From Caldilinea sp. CFX5 (GTDB taxonomy: Bacteria > Chloroflexota > Anaerolineae > Caldilineales > Caldilineaceae), in contig QWII01000020.1 in assembly GCA_021405325.1 (NCBI GenBank), forward strand, positions 1 through 64,000: a stretch of 64,000 nucleotides of DNA. The letters run 5' to 3'. The translations under genes and the position numbers were made by a program. Positions 1 to 9,452 of this stretch are shown piece by piece. The notes under the pieces are model-generated. The model saw only the letters and a list, made by a program, of their open reading frames with translations. It did not search any database and was not told the DNA's origin. Every line of letters starts with the position of its first letter. The first letter of the stretch is position 1.

Positions 1-76
1 GGCCAGACCGCCGGGAGGTGGGCACAAGCTGTTGTACCAGAGAAAGTTCATTTGCCCACCTCCCGGCGGTCTGGCC
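1..76. repeat. Perfect 24-bp inverted repeat
   Basis: Arms 1-24 and 53-76 are exact reverse complements around a 28-nt spacer. The repeat lies just beyond the 3' end of the minus-strand mdh gene. It has no U-tract, so it is not a textbook intrinsic terminator, although a transcript would fold strongly here. It belongs to the palindrome family seen throughout the window. The left arm begins at base 1, so it may extend outside the window. Confidence 0.85.
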
Positions 77-130
77 GGTTGCGTCTTGCCTAAGTCCTAT
101 AAGTCTTACAAGGTCGGGGGCACGCCTGCC

Positions 131-1114
131 TCAGCTTAAGAGTTCGGCGATGGCCGCCCGCTCTTCCACCAATTCATTGGCGGTCACACTAATCATCTGG
201 CGGTCATAGTCACTCAGGGAGAGACCTTCGACAATGGCAATGTTACCGTTCTGCACCGTCACCGGGTAGCTGAAGATCACGCCTGCCGGTGAACCATACG
301 CGCCGGTGCTGGGGATCGCCATGCTGGTCCAGTCGCCGGGGGCGGTGCCATGATACCAGGTCTGCACATGGTTGATGGCGGCATTGGCGGCGCTGGCGGC
401 GCTGCTGGCCCCGCGCGCTTCGATCACGGCGGCGCCACGCTTTTGCACTGTCGGCACAAAAGTTTCCTTGAGCCAGGCGTCGTCGCCGATCACCTGGGGC
501 GCCGGTTTCCCGTTGACCAGGGCGTGGTGCGCATCGGGGTATTGGGTGGCGCTGTGGTTGCCCCAGATCGTCACCTTTTGCACGGCGCTCACCGGGACGC
601 CGGCTTTGTTGGCTAATTGCGCCACGGCGCGATTGTGGTCGAGCCGAGTCATGGCGGTGAAACGTTCCGCCGGCACATCCGGTGCATTGCTCATGGCAAT
701 CAGACAGTTGGTGTTGGCCGGATTGCCCACCACCAGCACCCGAATGTCGGCAGCGGCATTGGCATTGATCGCTTTGCCCTGCACTGAGAAGATCGCAGCA
801 TTAGCGCTTAAGAGATCCTTGCGCTCCATCCCCTTGCTGCGCGGGCGGGCGCCCACCAACAAAGCCCAGTTGGCATCTTTGAAGGCGCGGTTGGGATCAT
901 CAGTCAATACCATGTCGGCCAGCAACGGGAAGGCGCAATCTTCCAACTCCATGGCGACGCCGTTCAGTGCCGGCAGCGCCGGCGTGATTTCCAAAAGCTG
1001 AAGAATTACCGGCTGATTGGGGCCAAACAGATCGCCGTTGGCAATGCGGTAAATGAGCGAATAGCCAATGTTGCCGGCGGCGCCGGTCACGGTTACGCGC
1101 AGTGGGGTTGCCAT
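131..1114 (-). CDS. mdh: Malate dehydrogenase (NAD-dependent, type 2)
   Basis: Predicted to interconvert malate and oxaloacetate with NAD(H) in the TCA cycle, in the cytosol. The 327-residue protein has the length of the cytosolic/type-2 MDH family. It opens with a Rossmann motif TGAAGNIG (residues 10-17), followed by the GNPANTNC segment and the [11 protein letters not shown] segment that carries the catalytic His. The start ATG at 1114 is preceded on the minus strand by AGGAGGT at about 1118-1124, an ideal ribosome binding site. It is transcribed alone and divergently from the secreted protein at 1511; a palindrome lies downstream (1-76). No anomalies were seen in the catalytic segments. 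Confidence 0.95.
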   Translation of the reverse strand: MATPLRVTVTGAAGNIGYSLIYRIANGDLFGPNQPVILQLLEITPALPALNGVAMELEDCAFPLLADMVLTDDPNRAFKDANWALLVGARPRSKGMERKDLLSANAAIFSVQGKAINANAAADIRVLVVGNPANTNCLIAMSNAPDVPAERFTAMTRLDHNRAVAQLANKAGVPVSAVQKVTIWGNHSATQYPDAHHALVNGKPAPQVIGDDAWLKETFVPTVQKRGAAVIEARGASSAASAANAAINHVQTWYHGTAPGDWTSMAIPSTGAYGSPAGVIFSYPVTVQNGNIAIVEGLSLSDYDRQMISVTANELVEERAAIAELLS

Positions 1115-1510
1115 AAGATACCTCCTATGTTTCTATTTCGTAAATTTTTATGATAACTACATGATGTTTTCGTATGGATGGCTGTCTTTTACCCCATCAC
1201 AACTTGATGTACAATGGATTGCAATGTAAGTTCACAAGAAATCACATTGCGCCAATCGCAGACAAACCTGATCCTGATCAACCTTGCTTGTGCCAATCAT
1301 TCATTTGTCTTATCGCTTTGTGCAAGGTGTCTCTGCCATTCGTGGTGCAATTGAACCATGACCGTCACCGTTACCATCAATGGCATGGGAACATTGGATT
1401 GGCAAGGGTCGTCAATTCCAACGTATCCCCCATAGCATACCGTGATTTCTTAGAACGAGCAATGTCATCAGTTGTTCAACGCATAATTCAGAAAGGCAAA
1501 ATAAAGAAGT
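1115..1510. other. Divergent intergenic region
   Basis: About 400 nt between divergent mdh and the secreted protein at 1511. It is more AT-rich than its surroundings and must hold the promoters of both genes, but I could not pick a convincing -35/-10 pair. A 157-codon open frame (1174-1647) crosses it and runs into the next gene out of frame. It has no family resemblance and I do not call it. Confidence 0.5.
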
Positions 1511-3544
1511 ATGCCAACGTCTATGAAAAATTCATTGCGCCACCACGTCCGCTTGAGTTTGATTCTTCTGCTGCTGGCCACCTTCTTGCCAGGCGTCCTC
1601 TTGCCGCCATCAGCCGCGCTGGCCGAAACCAGCGCCGACCCCGATAGCGAAATTGTTTACCTTGACAACACCGGCACCATTCGGATCCTCGATCTGCTCC
1701 AGAGCGGCAACGCACCCCTGGTGGACTGGGTTAGCCCCACCGGCGGCTGGGAAAATATTGCCCTCGGCGATGTGAATAATGACGGTGATAAGGAGATTAT
1801 CTCGATCAAAGATACCAGTGGCGTGACCACCCTCACCGTTTGGGACCCTGTGGTTGCCAGTGGCGCCTTTGATGCCAAAACGCCGAACGGCATTCCCTGG
1901 GCAAAGTTGTATGAAAGAACGGATCAGGGCAATCAGAAGATGGTGGGCACGGGCAAATTAGATCCCAATCTGCCGGGCGACCACATTGCCTATGTCTTAC
2001 AGATCAACAGCAACTTGCAGCGCCTCGTCGTGTTAAAGCCGGCCACCGCCACCCCCACCGGTCGCGAATGGACTACCCATTTCACACGCGACTTTAATGA
2101 AGAATGGGAGACGATCTCCATTGGCAATGTCGATAATAGCGGCGCCGATGAGATTGCATTGGTGGATCGCGAACAAGGGCGCCTGAGCGTCTACCGCGCC
2201 GATGGCACCTCCGGCTCCATCCTCAACCGCACCGGCACCGACCGCCCCTACCGCGTGGGGTTGATCGCCCAGTTTGACGGCAATCGTGGGAAAGATGTCA
2301 TTGCCATCCGCAACGGTGAGTTGCTCCCCAGCTACTTTGTGCTCAAATTTGATAACGGCTCTTTTACCGAAATTAAATCCGAAGCCTTTAACCCCAGCCC
2401 ACGTTTTGCCTTTGCCGCCGATATTAACGACGACGGCAAAGAAGAAATTGTCATGCTACGCGAATCCTCCGCCACCGGCAACGTAATTCGGATGATCGTC
2501 CGTGGCGATGACCAATCGAAGGTTCCGGTGGAGTTGGAGCAGTTCCTGGATCGCGATAATGGCTACGCCGCCGGCGCCGGCGGCGATGTCGATGGTGACG
2601 GTAAGGATGAAATTGTCATTATGCGTGACAACAATATCCGCGTCTACACCCAGCCCGATCGCAATGCATCGTTCAACAACTATGCCTACCAAACCAACAA
2701 AGATAGTATTCTCATTGGCGATCTGGATCGTAATGGCTTTAGAATCGGCAATCTTCTAAGCTCTTCGATCAGCACGATTGAAGAAACCCTGCAAATCGGC
2801 AATACCAGTGTCACCAAACAGTTCGAGCTGCGCAATGCCACCGATAACAACGTGCCGATTTCCTACAGAATCGAAGTGGAGGGCAATCCCACTTGGTTGA
2901 CGGTGAACCCGACCTTTGGCAATACGCCAGGGTTCGTCACCTATCAAGCCAATGCGATTAATCTGGCTGCCGGCGACTATACCACACGCATCAAGATCAC
3001 CAGTGATAATCAAACGGTGATCAATCAGCCCTTCTTTGTCAACGTCAAGCTCAAAGTGACCCCTGCGTTGCTGGAACCACGCCCGGATGGTGTGGCCTTT
3101 AGCTATCTGGCGAGCCAGCAGCCGGTCACCTTAACCCGCCTCATCGGCGTCTTTGGCACCGATGGCGTGCGTTATACGGCTGCGGTGGCTTCTGTCCCTG
3201 CCGTCCAGAGCGCCGCCGCCACGCTTACCGGCGAGATCACCACGGGCTATCTGGCCGAAGATGGTCGCGTGATCGTGCAAGATGCGGCGGGCAATGAAGC
3301 GGTGCTCGATCAACAAGCGAGCGCGGTCTCCTGGCTGGCGGTTTCACCCTCTGAAGGGGTTGTGCCGGGGAACTTGACCCTCACGGCCCTTTCCAGCAAC
3401 CAAACCAACACGTTCGAGCAAGCGTATGTGGTGATCATCGGGGATTCACGTACCGGCCGCCCGCCGCAAAATGTCCGGCTGGTGCCGGTTGCCATCCTGC
3501 GCGCCACCACCCAGATCTTTATCCCCACCGCGTTTACCCGCTAA
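1511..3544 (+). CDS. Secreted FG-GAP/VCBS-repeat protein with C-terminal Ig-like domains
   Basis: A 677-residue predicted exported protein of unknown function. The N-terminus has basic residues, a hydrophobic stretch (about residues 16-30) and an Ala-x-Ala-type cleavage site near residue 39 (ALA before ETSA). At least five aspartate-rich FG-GAP-like loops follow, near residues 82, 201, 300, 356 and 401 (for example DVNNDGDKE, DINDDGKEE, DVDGDGKDE). They fit a calcium-binding beta-propeller. After about residue 415 comes a BACON/Ig-like segment containing PTWLTVNP, then a second beta-rich region. The protein ends in IFIPTAFTR, resembling the FLPLVAK end of the protein at 34044. A start at the ATG at 1523 is also possible. 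A palindrome lies just downstream. Likely cell-surface or extracellular. Confidence 0.75.
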   Translation: MPTSMKNSLRHHVRLSLILLLLATFLPGVLLPPSAALAETSADPDSEIVYLDNTGTIRILDLLQSGNAPLVDWVSPTGGWENIALGDVNNDGDKEIISIKDTSGVTTLTVWDPVVASGAFDAKTPNGIPWAKLYERTDQGNQKMVGTGKLDPNLPGDHIAYVLQINSNLQRLVVLKPATATPTGREWTTHFTRDFNEEWETISIGNVDNSGADEIALVDREQGRLSVYRADGTSGSILNRTGTDRPYRVGLIAQFDGNRGKDVIAIRNGELLPSYFVLKFDNGSFTEIKSEAFNPSPRFAFAADINDDGKEEIVMLRESSATGNVIRMIVRGDDQSKVPVELEQFLDRDNGYAAGAGGDVDGDGKDEIVIMRDNNIRVYTQPDRNASFNNYAYQTNKDSILIGDLDRNGFRIGNLLSSSISTIEETLQIGNTSVTKQFELRNATDNNVPISYRIEVEGNPTWLTVNPTFGNTPGFVTYQANAINLAAGDYTTRIKITSDNQTVINQPFFVNVKLKVTPALLEPRPDGVAFSYLASQQPVTLTRLIGVFGTDGVRYTAAVASVPAVQSAAATLTGEITTGYLAEDGRVIVQDAAGNEAVLDQQASAVSWLAVSPSEGVVPGNLTLTALSSNQTNTFEQAYVVIIGDSRTGRPPQNVRLVPVAILRATTQIFIPTAFTR

Positions 3545-3924
3545 GGGGACTGGTTACTCCATATCCGTAGGGGCGCACCCTTGCGGTCGCCCATGTGTAT
3601 CAAGCTAAGGATTCTTTGGAAAAGCTAGCGGGTAGTCTGTCACCCTGCAAGGGTCTCTCGGGTATTGTAGCCTAGAGACCCTTTCAGGGTGACAGACTAC
3701 CCTGCCAAGATCTGGGAAAAGGCTTACCTTGATATACATGGGGCGCACTCCGCCGCCACCCCTGCCCGCGAAGATGTTCACGGGTAAGCCATATCTGTAG
3801 GGGCGCCCCTACGGAGGAAAGTGGCGTTCTTTTCAAAAGGCGCGGAGCGTATTACAGATAATTGCGGCTTTCATAGTATACTACCTTCATTGTCTGTCAT
3901 TCTTTGGCGAACAGGAAGGTATCG
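3545..3924. other. Intergenic region rich in repeat fragments
   Basis: Holds the palindrome at 3631-3701 plus two fragments of the type GTAGGGGCGC (near 3567 and 3799), a short-repeat style common between genes of this lineage. No open frame of note. A promoter for the phosphatidyltransferase should lie near the end; TATACT near 3877 could be a -10 box, without a convincing -35. Confidence 0.5.
3631..3701. repeat. 28-bp near-perfect inverted repeat
   Basis: Arms 3631-3658 and 3674-3701 are reverse complements with one mismatch around a 15-nt spacer. It sits 87 nt after the stop of the secreted protein and could end its transcript, but no T-tract follows. Confidence 0.85.
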
Positions 3925-4530
3925 ATGCTATCAAAATACGGACGCCCACTCTTTGCCGACCCCCTTAGCCATTTTGCGCGTCGATTACATACACTCGGCA
4001 TCACGCCCAATGGCTTGACCTACACCGGTTTTATCTTGACCGCCGTCACTGCTTATTTCCTGGCCCAGGGTCGCTTTGGCTGGGGGGGCCTGTTGCTGCT
4101 CTTGGCCTCTTTCTTTGATATGTTAGATGGCGCAGTCGCCCGCTTTACCAAACAGATGAGCACCTTTGGCGCGTTTCTCGACAGTACGCTCGATCGCTAT
4201 AGTGAAAGCGTCACCTTTCTGGCCCTGGCCTATTATTACTCGCGCCGACCCAGCACGCGTACCGAATTTATACTAATTTTGGTGATCCTGGTCGGTTCCC
4301 TCATGGTGAGTTATACCAAGGCGCGCGCGGAAGGGTTGAATGTCGAGATTAAAGCCGGCTGGTTACAGCGGCCGGAGCGGGTTGTGCTCTTGATTCTCGG
4401 CCTGCTAACCGGTTGGATGCAGCCCGTGCTCTGGGTGTTGGCCATCTTCACAAACTTCACCGCCGTTCAACGCATCTATGAAGTCTACTGGCGGACCAGT
4501 CAACTCCAAACCAAAATCGATTCAAATTAA
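3925..4530 (+). CDS. CDP-alcohol phosphatidyltransferase (phosphatidylinositol-phosphate synthase-like)
   Basis: Integral membrane enzyme that transfers a phosphatidyl group from CDP-diacylglycerol to an alcohol in phospholipid synthesis. The family signature D-x2-DG-x2-AR-x8-G-x3-D-x3-D is complete: DMLDGAVARF, then G, D and D of the segment ending STLDR. Several hydrophobic helices follow. The segment YTKARAEGL followed by RPERVVLL resembles actinobacterial-type phosphatidylinositol-phosphate synthases more than PgsA, so inositol phosphate is the likelier acceptor; that is inference. I prefer the ATG at 3925 over the upstream in-frame TTG at 3904 because AGGAAGG lies about 7 nt before it. 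201 residues. Confidence 0.85.
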   Translation: MLSKYGRPLFADPLSHFARRLHTLGITPNGLTYTGFILTAVTAYFLAQGRFGWGGLLLLLASFFDMLDGAVARFTKQMSTFGAFLDSTLDRYSESVTFLALAYYYSRRPSTRTEFILILVILVGSLMVSYTKARAEGLNVEIKAGWLQRPERVVLLILGLLTGWMQPVLWVLAIFTNFTAVQRIYEVYWRTSQLQTKIDSN

Positions 4531-4787
4531 GCGCCTATCGTATTTGCTCTCTCTTTGATCTTACGTCATACTTACAATAACCTATGATTTATGTTCTATC
4601 TGGCCGAGGGGGTATGATCATCAGCCTGGTTTGCCGACAGGTGATGCGATACCGACCGGCGCCAGAGTTGTCAGTTTTTTGAAAACCAGACGCGTCTCTC
4701 CTGCAAAACGGTTTGAGCAGAGAGCTGACCGCTGAAAAATCAACAGTTGCAAATTGACCGTAATTTTTTTGAGCGATTTTCGTCGTT

Positions 4788-5390
4788 ATGAATAGTAGAG
4801 CAGGCACATTCGTCCCAAGTGACGACGCGATGGCCCTAAGCAATTTGTCGGAAAAAGTGTTGCTGGAAGGTGCAGCCAGTTTTGACGAACGCGCCCTCGG
4901 CGAATTGTATGATCGCTATGAAGCGCGCATCTACAGCTACATCTATCGACGCACCGGCAATGAATCCCTGGCCGAAGATTTGACGGCCCAGGTCTTCTTA
5001 AAGATGCTGGAAGCGATTCGCGGCGACAAAGGCTGGCACAGTTCCTTTTCCGGTTGGTTGTATCGGATTGCGCACAATGCCGTCATCGATTACTACCGCC
5101 AGCGCGACCGGCAACAGCAGGTGTCGTTGGAAGACACCTTGACGACAACGGCCAGCGATCACAACCCCGTGGTGATGGCCGAAGCCAGTCTGGATGCCCA
5201 GCGCTTGCGCACGGCGATTGGCCGCTTGACCGAAGAGCAGAGTGAAGTGATCACCCTGCGCTTCTTAGAAGGCTACAGTATCAGCGAAGTTGCTGAGATG
5301 CTGGATAAAACTGAAGGTTCAATTAAAGCGTTGCAATATCGGGCGGTCACAACCTTACGTCAATTGTTGCAACATGAAGGGTTTGCATAA
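4788..5390 (+). CDS. ECF-type RNA polymerase sigma factor
   Basis: A 200-residue group IV sigma factor. Region 2 is visible as LYDRYEARIYSYIYRRTGN followed by AEDLTAQVFLKML and GWLYRIAHNAVIDYYRQ. Region 4 is visible as LTEEQSEVITLRFLEG followed by the SISEVAEML helix-turn-helix and TEGSIKALQYRA. It directs RNA polymerase to a small regulon, probably under control of the protein encoded 9 nt downstream (DUF5667 type), with which it forms an operon. Starts at 4788 or 4830 are both possible; 4788 keeps more of the N-terminus. The 257-nt region upstream (4531-4787) holds no gene and probably the promoter. Confidence 0.9.
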   Translation: MNSRAGTFVPSDDAMALSNLSEKVLLEGAASFDERALGELYDRYEARIYSYIYRRTGNESLAEDLTAQVFLKMLEAIRGDKGWHSSFSGWLYRIAHNAVIDYYRQRDRQQQVSLEDTLTTTASDHNPVVMAEASLDAQRLRTAIGRLTEEQSEVITLRFLEGYSISEVAEMLDKTEGSIKALQYRAVTTLRQLLQHEGFA

Positions 5391-5399
5391 AACAGTCCT

Positions 5400-7226
5400 A
5401 TGATGGCTGAGTCTTTGTCTAACGTTAATCCTGAAGATATTTTTGCCAAAGCGATCGAACGGGTGGAGGCGGGCGAAACAGTGGAAGCTGTCCTGGCCAC
5501 TGCCCCGGAGCCGCTGCGGGCCGAGTTGCGGGAAGTCCTGCTGCTTGTCAGTGCGACCCATCATCTCCAGCGGGCGCCCGTGCCGCAACCGCCGGCGCCA
5601 CGGCGGACTGAACGGAAGCGCGCTTTTTTAGAAGCAGCCGCCACCATGAAGGCGGCCAGCGCGCTGCCATCCACGCCTGTGACCACCCCTGTGCCGGCGC
5701 CGACGCCCAAACCGCACACAGTCAAGACCAAAGCCCCTTGGTGGGCCGCGTTGGCAGATTTCTGGCATGATCTCCAGGCGAGCTTTACGGCGCCCAATCT
5801 GCGCTTGGCGCCGTTGCTCACCCTGATTGCGGTTGTCTATCTCGCCGCCTTTGGCTTCAACCGCGCGGCCAGCGCCGCCACCATTGGCGAGCCGGCCTAT
5901 GTCGTCAAACAGTGGATGCGCGACCAGAAATTCAACCTTTCTTCAGAAGCGCAGCGCCCCTATGTCTACGTGGAAAATGTGCGCGAACTGATTACTGATC
6001 TCGCCGCCACAACGGCCAACCTTCAGAACACCATAGCAACAGCGGCGAAGGTTGCGCCCAAAAGCACGGAACGCATTGTCTTCGACGGTTTTGCCGGTGA
6101 TTATCTGATCAGCGGTGAACTGCGGATCTTGATGCGCTATCAACCCGATCTCAATACGGAAACCTATGTTGATATGGCAATGCCGGTAACGCCAGGCGTA
6201 GGTCAATTTATCGAAGTCACCTTCCAGGTTGTGCCAAGCAATGATCCCAACAGCGGAACGCCGTTTATCCTCCAAGGGATTTCTGCCGTGGTGCCGGATG
6301 TTCAACCGGCGATGGCGCCTACCCCTGAAGCGACGACAACGCCAACCGCCATGCCTTGCCAGCCTTATCTGCCTGACGGCTGGATTCCCTATGGGGTACG
6401 CGCCGGGGACACGCTTTCCGCCATTGCCGCACGCACAGGAACCACGGTTGCCCAATTGCAACAGGCCAATTGCTTATTAGATGCCGATGTAATTCCTGCC
6501 GGGAAGTCAATCAATGCGCCAAAGCCGCCGCCGACCAACACGCCGACAGCCAGCGTGCCGACCCTGGCAGCCACCTTGACGGCCATCTCCCCCACCGTGT
6601 TGACGCCGTCCGTTGGCATTACGCCCACAGCGACCATTGTTCCCAGCGCAACGGCGACTCTGGCCGTGACGCCACCGGCAATTACGGCAACAGTCGCACC
6701 AACGGTCACGACTGTGATCACCGACCCGGTCAACCAGACGCCAACGGCTGTCCAAACGCCGCCGCCCCCCATAACTGTCACGCTGACAGCTACCGGTGAG
6801 CCAACTACAGATGGTACGCCCACGGTCACGCCGGTTGCGCCGACGGCGCCGGTCACAGGAACCGTAGCACCGGCGACCGGCACACCACCAGCGCCAACGG
6901 TGACAACCACGCCGCCGCCGGAGCTTACGACAACAGCAACCGCGACAAGCGATGCAATCGCAACAGCAACCCCAACCGCCGCTGCGGCAGAGACAACGCC
7001 GACAGCGGCGGCCACGCTGACACCGATCGTCGCCGACACACCGACGCCGGAACCACTGCCCACCGCCACAACGCCAGCCAGCGGCGAGCGGGAGAACATC
7101 CCGACCGCAACACCGCCACCCCCCACCAGCGATCCCAACCAGGGCGGCGCCGGTGGCGGCAGCGAAGAGCCGGCCCCGACGAATACACCTGTCCCCCAGA
7201 GTAAATCGCCGCTCACCGGTGGCTAA
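5400..7226 (+). CDS. Membrane-anchored DUF5667-like protein with LysM domain and Thr/Pro-rich tail
   Basis: A 608-residue protein encoded 9 nt after the ECF sigma gene, so probably its anti-sigma or a signal-sensing partner. The cytosolic N-terminus (about 1-75) resembles DUF5667 proteins (ERVEAGETVEAVLATAPE). One TM helix lies at about 136-155. A DUF5667/5666-like extracellular region follows (about 160-300), then a LysM peptidoglycan-binding module at about 328-372 (VRAGDTLSAIAARTGTTV). The last 230 residues are almost only Thr, Pro, Ala and Val, likely a disordered, possibly glycosylated wall-spanning stalk. Low complexity creates long false open frames on the other strand. The LysM suggests the pair responds to cell-wall state; this is inference. 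Confidence 0.75.
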   Translation: MMAESLSNVNPEDIFAKAIERVEAGETVEAVLATAPEPLRAELREVLLLVSATHHLQRAPVPQPPAPRRTERKRAFLEAAATMKAASALPSTPVTTPVPAPTPKPHTVKTKAPWWAALADFWHDLQASFTAPNLRLAPLLTLIAVVYLAAFGFNRAASAATIGEPAYVVKQWMRDQKFNLSSEAQRPYVYVENVRELITDLAATTANLQNTIATAAKVAPKSTERIVFDGFAGDYLISGELRILMRYQPDLNTETYVDMAMPVTPGVGQFIEVTFQVVPSNDPNSGTPFILQGISAVVPDVQPAMAPTPEATTTPTAMPCQPYLPDGWIPYGVRAGDTLSAIAARTGTTVAQLQQANCLLDADVIPAGKSINAPKPPPTNTPTASVPTLAATLTAISPTVLTPSVGITPTATIVPSATATLAVTPPAITATVAPTVTTVITDPVNQTPTAVQTPPPPITVTLTATGEPTTDGTPTVTPVAPTAPVTGTVAPATGTPPAPTVTTTPPPELTTTATATSDAIATATPTAAAAETTPTAAATLTPIVADTPTPEPLPTATTPASGERENIPTATPPPPTSDPNQGGAGGGSEEPAPTNTPVPQSKSPLTGG

Positions 7227-7258
7227 CGAATCGGAAATACACCCGTGACGACCAAGAT

Positions 7259-7287
7259 TTGACCGAAAACAAAACTCGCTGTACAAT
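7259..7287 (+). promoter_or_regulatory. Sigma70-type promoter of ffh
   Basis: TTGACC (7259-7264), 17-nt spacer, TACAAT (7282-7287), about 110 nt before the ffh start. Ideal spacing and five-of-six matches in each box. Confidence 0.65.
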
Positions 7288-7399
7288 AGCAAAGTTGTTT
7301 TTACGCCGGTTGGTGCATCGCCTGGTGCCTTGGCCAACGGGCGCTTGTTGCGTTTATTAGTTATTGATGTTTGCTTGTAGTTTACAGAGATAAATTGCT

Positions 7400-8764
7400 G
7401 TGTTTGAAAATCTGACCGATAAATTACAGAGCATTTTTGATGGCCTCTCCCGCCAGGGCAAGCTCACAGAAAATGATGTCAATCTGGCAATGCGCGAAGT
7501 CCGCCTGGCTTTGCTCGAAGCCGATGTCAATTTCAAAGTGGTCAAAGAGTTCGTCGAACGGGTCAAAAGCCGGGCGATTGGCGCCGAGGTGATGAACAGC
7601 CTGACGCCGGCCCAACAAGTGGTCAAGATCGTCAACGAAGAGTTGATCCAACTTCTGGGCGAACCCGCCTCGCTCAACCTATCCGGCCAACCGCCGCAGG
7701 TGGTGATGCTGGTCGGTCTGCAAGGCGCCGGGAAGACGACCATGGCGGGCAAACTGGCGTTACGTCTGCGCAAATCAGGTCAGCGCCCCCTGTTGGTGGC
7801 GGCGGATATTTACCGCCCGGCGGCCATCCAGCAACTGGAAATTCTGGGGCGCCAGATCGACATCCCGGTTCACAGCGAAGGCACTAACATCGCCGCCTCG
7901 ACCATTGCCAAGAACGCGCTCCGGCTGGCGCGTGAAAAAGCCTATAACGTTGTCATTTTAGATACCGCCGGCCGCTTGCAGATCAACGAAGAGATGATGC
8001 AAGAACTGGAACAGGTGCGCATGGTCTCCAAACCCAGCGAAGTGCTGCTGGTGGTCGATGCCATGACCGGCCAAGAAGCGGTCAATGTCGCCCAGGGTTT
8101 CAACACCCGCGTCCCGCTCACCGGTCTGATTATGACCAAAGTGGACGGCGATGCGCGCGGTGGCGCCGCCCTGAGTGTGCGCCAGGTGACCGGCGTGCCG
8201 ATCAAATTCCTTGGCGTCGGCGAAAAGCTGACCGACCTGGAACCCTTCCAACCGGACCGCCTGGCCAGTCGTATTTTGGGTATGGGCGATGTCTTGACCC
8301 TCATCGAGCGGGCGCAGAGCAACATCACTGAAGAAGATGCCATGGCGATGGAGCAGAAGCTGCGCGATGGCGACTTTGATCTGGAAGATTTCCTGCAACA
8401 GCTTCAGCAGATCAAGAAACTGGGGCCGCTCACCGACCTGCTCTCCATGATTCCAGGCGTCAACCGGGCGATGAAGGATGTCGATCCCCAACTGGCCGAG
8501 GGCAGCCTGAAAAAGACCGAAGCGATTATCAGCAGCATGACGCGCAAGGAGCGCCAACTGCCCGATATTTTGAATGCCAGCCGGCGCCGGCGCATTGCTA
8601 TGGGTAGCGGCACGACCGTGCAAGATGTCAACCTGCTGCTCAAGCAATTCCGCGACATGCAGAAGATGATGAAACAGATGGGCATTATGGGCGGCGGCAA
8701 AAAGAACCGCCGTGGTCGGGGTCTGCCCAACCTGATGAATCTTTTCGGCGGGCCAGGGCAGTAA
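7400..8764 (+). CDS. ffh: Signal recognition particle protein Ffh
   Basis: GTPase of the signal recognition particle; with SRP RNA it binds signal sequences and docks with FtsY for co-translational membrane targeting. 454 residues. N domain at about 1-95, G domain with GLQGAGKTT (about residue 107), DTAGRLQ and TKVDGDARGG, then a Met-rich M domain ending in a basic, Gly-rich tail (GGGKKNRRGRG). Starts with GTG at 7400. A strong promoter lies upstream. It is the first gene of a translation/targeting group ffh-rpsP-khpA-rimM-dprA, an order common across bacteria. A large palindrome separates it from rpsP. Confidence 0.97.
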   Translation: MFENLTDKLQSIFDGLSRQGKLTENDVNLAMREVRLALLEADVNFKVVKEFVERVKSRAIGAEVMNSLTPAQQVVKIVNEELIQLLGEPASLNLSGQPPQVVMLVGLQGAGKTTMAGKLALRLRKSGQRPLLVAADIYRPAAIQQLEILGRQIDIPVHSEGTNIAASTIAKNALRLAREKAYNVVILDTAGRLQINEEMMQELEQVRMVSKPSEVLLVVDAMTGQEAVNVAQGFNTRVPLTGLIMTKVDGDARGGAALSVRQVTGVPIKFLGVGEKLTDLEPFQPDRLASRILGMGDVLTLIERAQSNITEEDAMAMEQKLRDGDFDLEDFLQQLQQIKKLGPLTDLLSMIPGVNRAMKDVDPQLAEGSLKKTEAIISSMTRKERQLPDILNASRRRRIAMGSGTTVQDVNLLLKQFRDMQKMMKQMGIMGGGKKNRRGRGLPNLMNLFGGPGQ

Positions 8765-8857
8765 ACAACCAGGGTGATTACCAAACTCACTGCTCATAGC
8801 CGCTCCGTGACTGGCGGTGAGCGGGTGACGACATTGTTACGTAAATTGTAACTACTA

Positions 8858-8970
8858 ACCCCTCCCGCGCCTAGAAGCGGTTGCCTACCAGGCGCGCTCC
8901 CCTGCTAAGGGAGGGAACCGTGGTTCGCTCGACCGTTCCCTCCCTTAGCAGGGGAGGGTTAGGGAGGGGT
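8858..8970. repeat. Long palindrome between ffh and rpsP
   Basis: Inner arms 8897-8918 and 8935-8956 (starting CTCCCCTGCTAAGGGAGGG) are complementary. Outer ACCCCTCCC/GGGAGGGGT segments extend the stem to about 8970. This C/G-rich CCCTCCC style element is widespread in environmental bacterial genomes. It could attenuate read-through from ffh into rpsP. Confidence 0.8.
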
Positions 8971-9025
8971 GGCTTGGTAGTTACCGTAAATTTACAAATT
9001 AGAATAAATAAGGAGTAAACAAATC

Positions 9026-9322
9026 GTGGTTCGGATTCGTCTGCGCCGTATGGGCGCCAAAAAGCGAGCGTTTTATCGAATTGTCGTTGCGGATGGGCGC
9101 TCGCCGCGCGATGGCCGCTTTATTGAAACCATCGGCACCTATGACCCTGCCCTGGCTGAAGCCCAAGGGGTCAACCTGCGCAAAGATCGGGCGGCCCACT
9201 GGCTCAGCGTCGGCGCCCAACCGAGCGAAGGGGTGGAACGCCTGCTGCGCAATGCCAATTTGATCGACAAGAACAATAAGCCGCTGCCGTATACACCGGC
9301 CCCCGAGAACGCGGCTGCCTAG
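9026..9322 (+). CDS. rpsP: 30S ribosomal protein S16
   Basis: Small-subunit ribosomal protein involved in 30S assembly. The N-terminus [20 protein letters not shown] with [13 protein letters not shown] and GTYDP is diagnostic. 98 residues, with an extended C-terminal tail. Starts with GTG at 9026 after AAGGAG at about 9010. Its place before khpA and rimM is the common bacterial arrangement. Confidence 0.97.
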   Translation: MVRIRLRRMGAKKRAFYRIVVADGRSPRDGRFIETIGTYDPALAEAQGVNLRKDRAAHWLSVGAQPSEGVERLLRNANLIDKNNKPLPYTPAPENAAA

Positions 9323-9330
9323 TGACCAAT

Positions 9331-9440
9331 GTCAGTAAGAGAGTAGGTCAGTCGAACAGTAAGACAGTTACACAGTGGCAAACTGTGCTACTGTCCCACT
9401 GTCCCACTGTGCTACTGTCCCACTGCGTATACTGTCTTAC
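9331..9440. repeat. CAGTAAGACAGT-word palindrome between rpsP and khpA
   Basis: The left half repeats words such as CAGTAAG and GACAGT. The right half repeats ACTGTCCC and ACTGTCTTAC, so the halves pair in several registers. The same word family forms the palindrome at 38023-38102. It ends 12 nt before the khpA start and could fold over its translation start region. Confidence 0.75.
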
Positions 9441-9452
9441 GACGGGAAACTT

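Noticed and set aside
1174..1647. 157-codon frame upstream of the secreted protein
   Set aside because: Overlaps the start of the clear secreted-protein gene in another frame and has no family resemblance.
3631..3701. Palindromes as ordinary Rho-independent terminators
   Set aside because: Most lack a T-tract, several lie between genes that should be co-transcribed, and their arms are far longer than usual; only 9716, 10529, 35951, 40264 and 53261 look like true terminators.
6389..7337. Long minus-strand frames opposite the Thr/Pro-rich tail
   Set aside because: They are by-products of the low-complexity GC-rich sequence: repetitive Val/Gly or Arg/Cys products with no domain.
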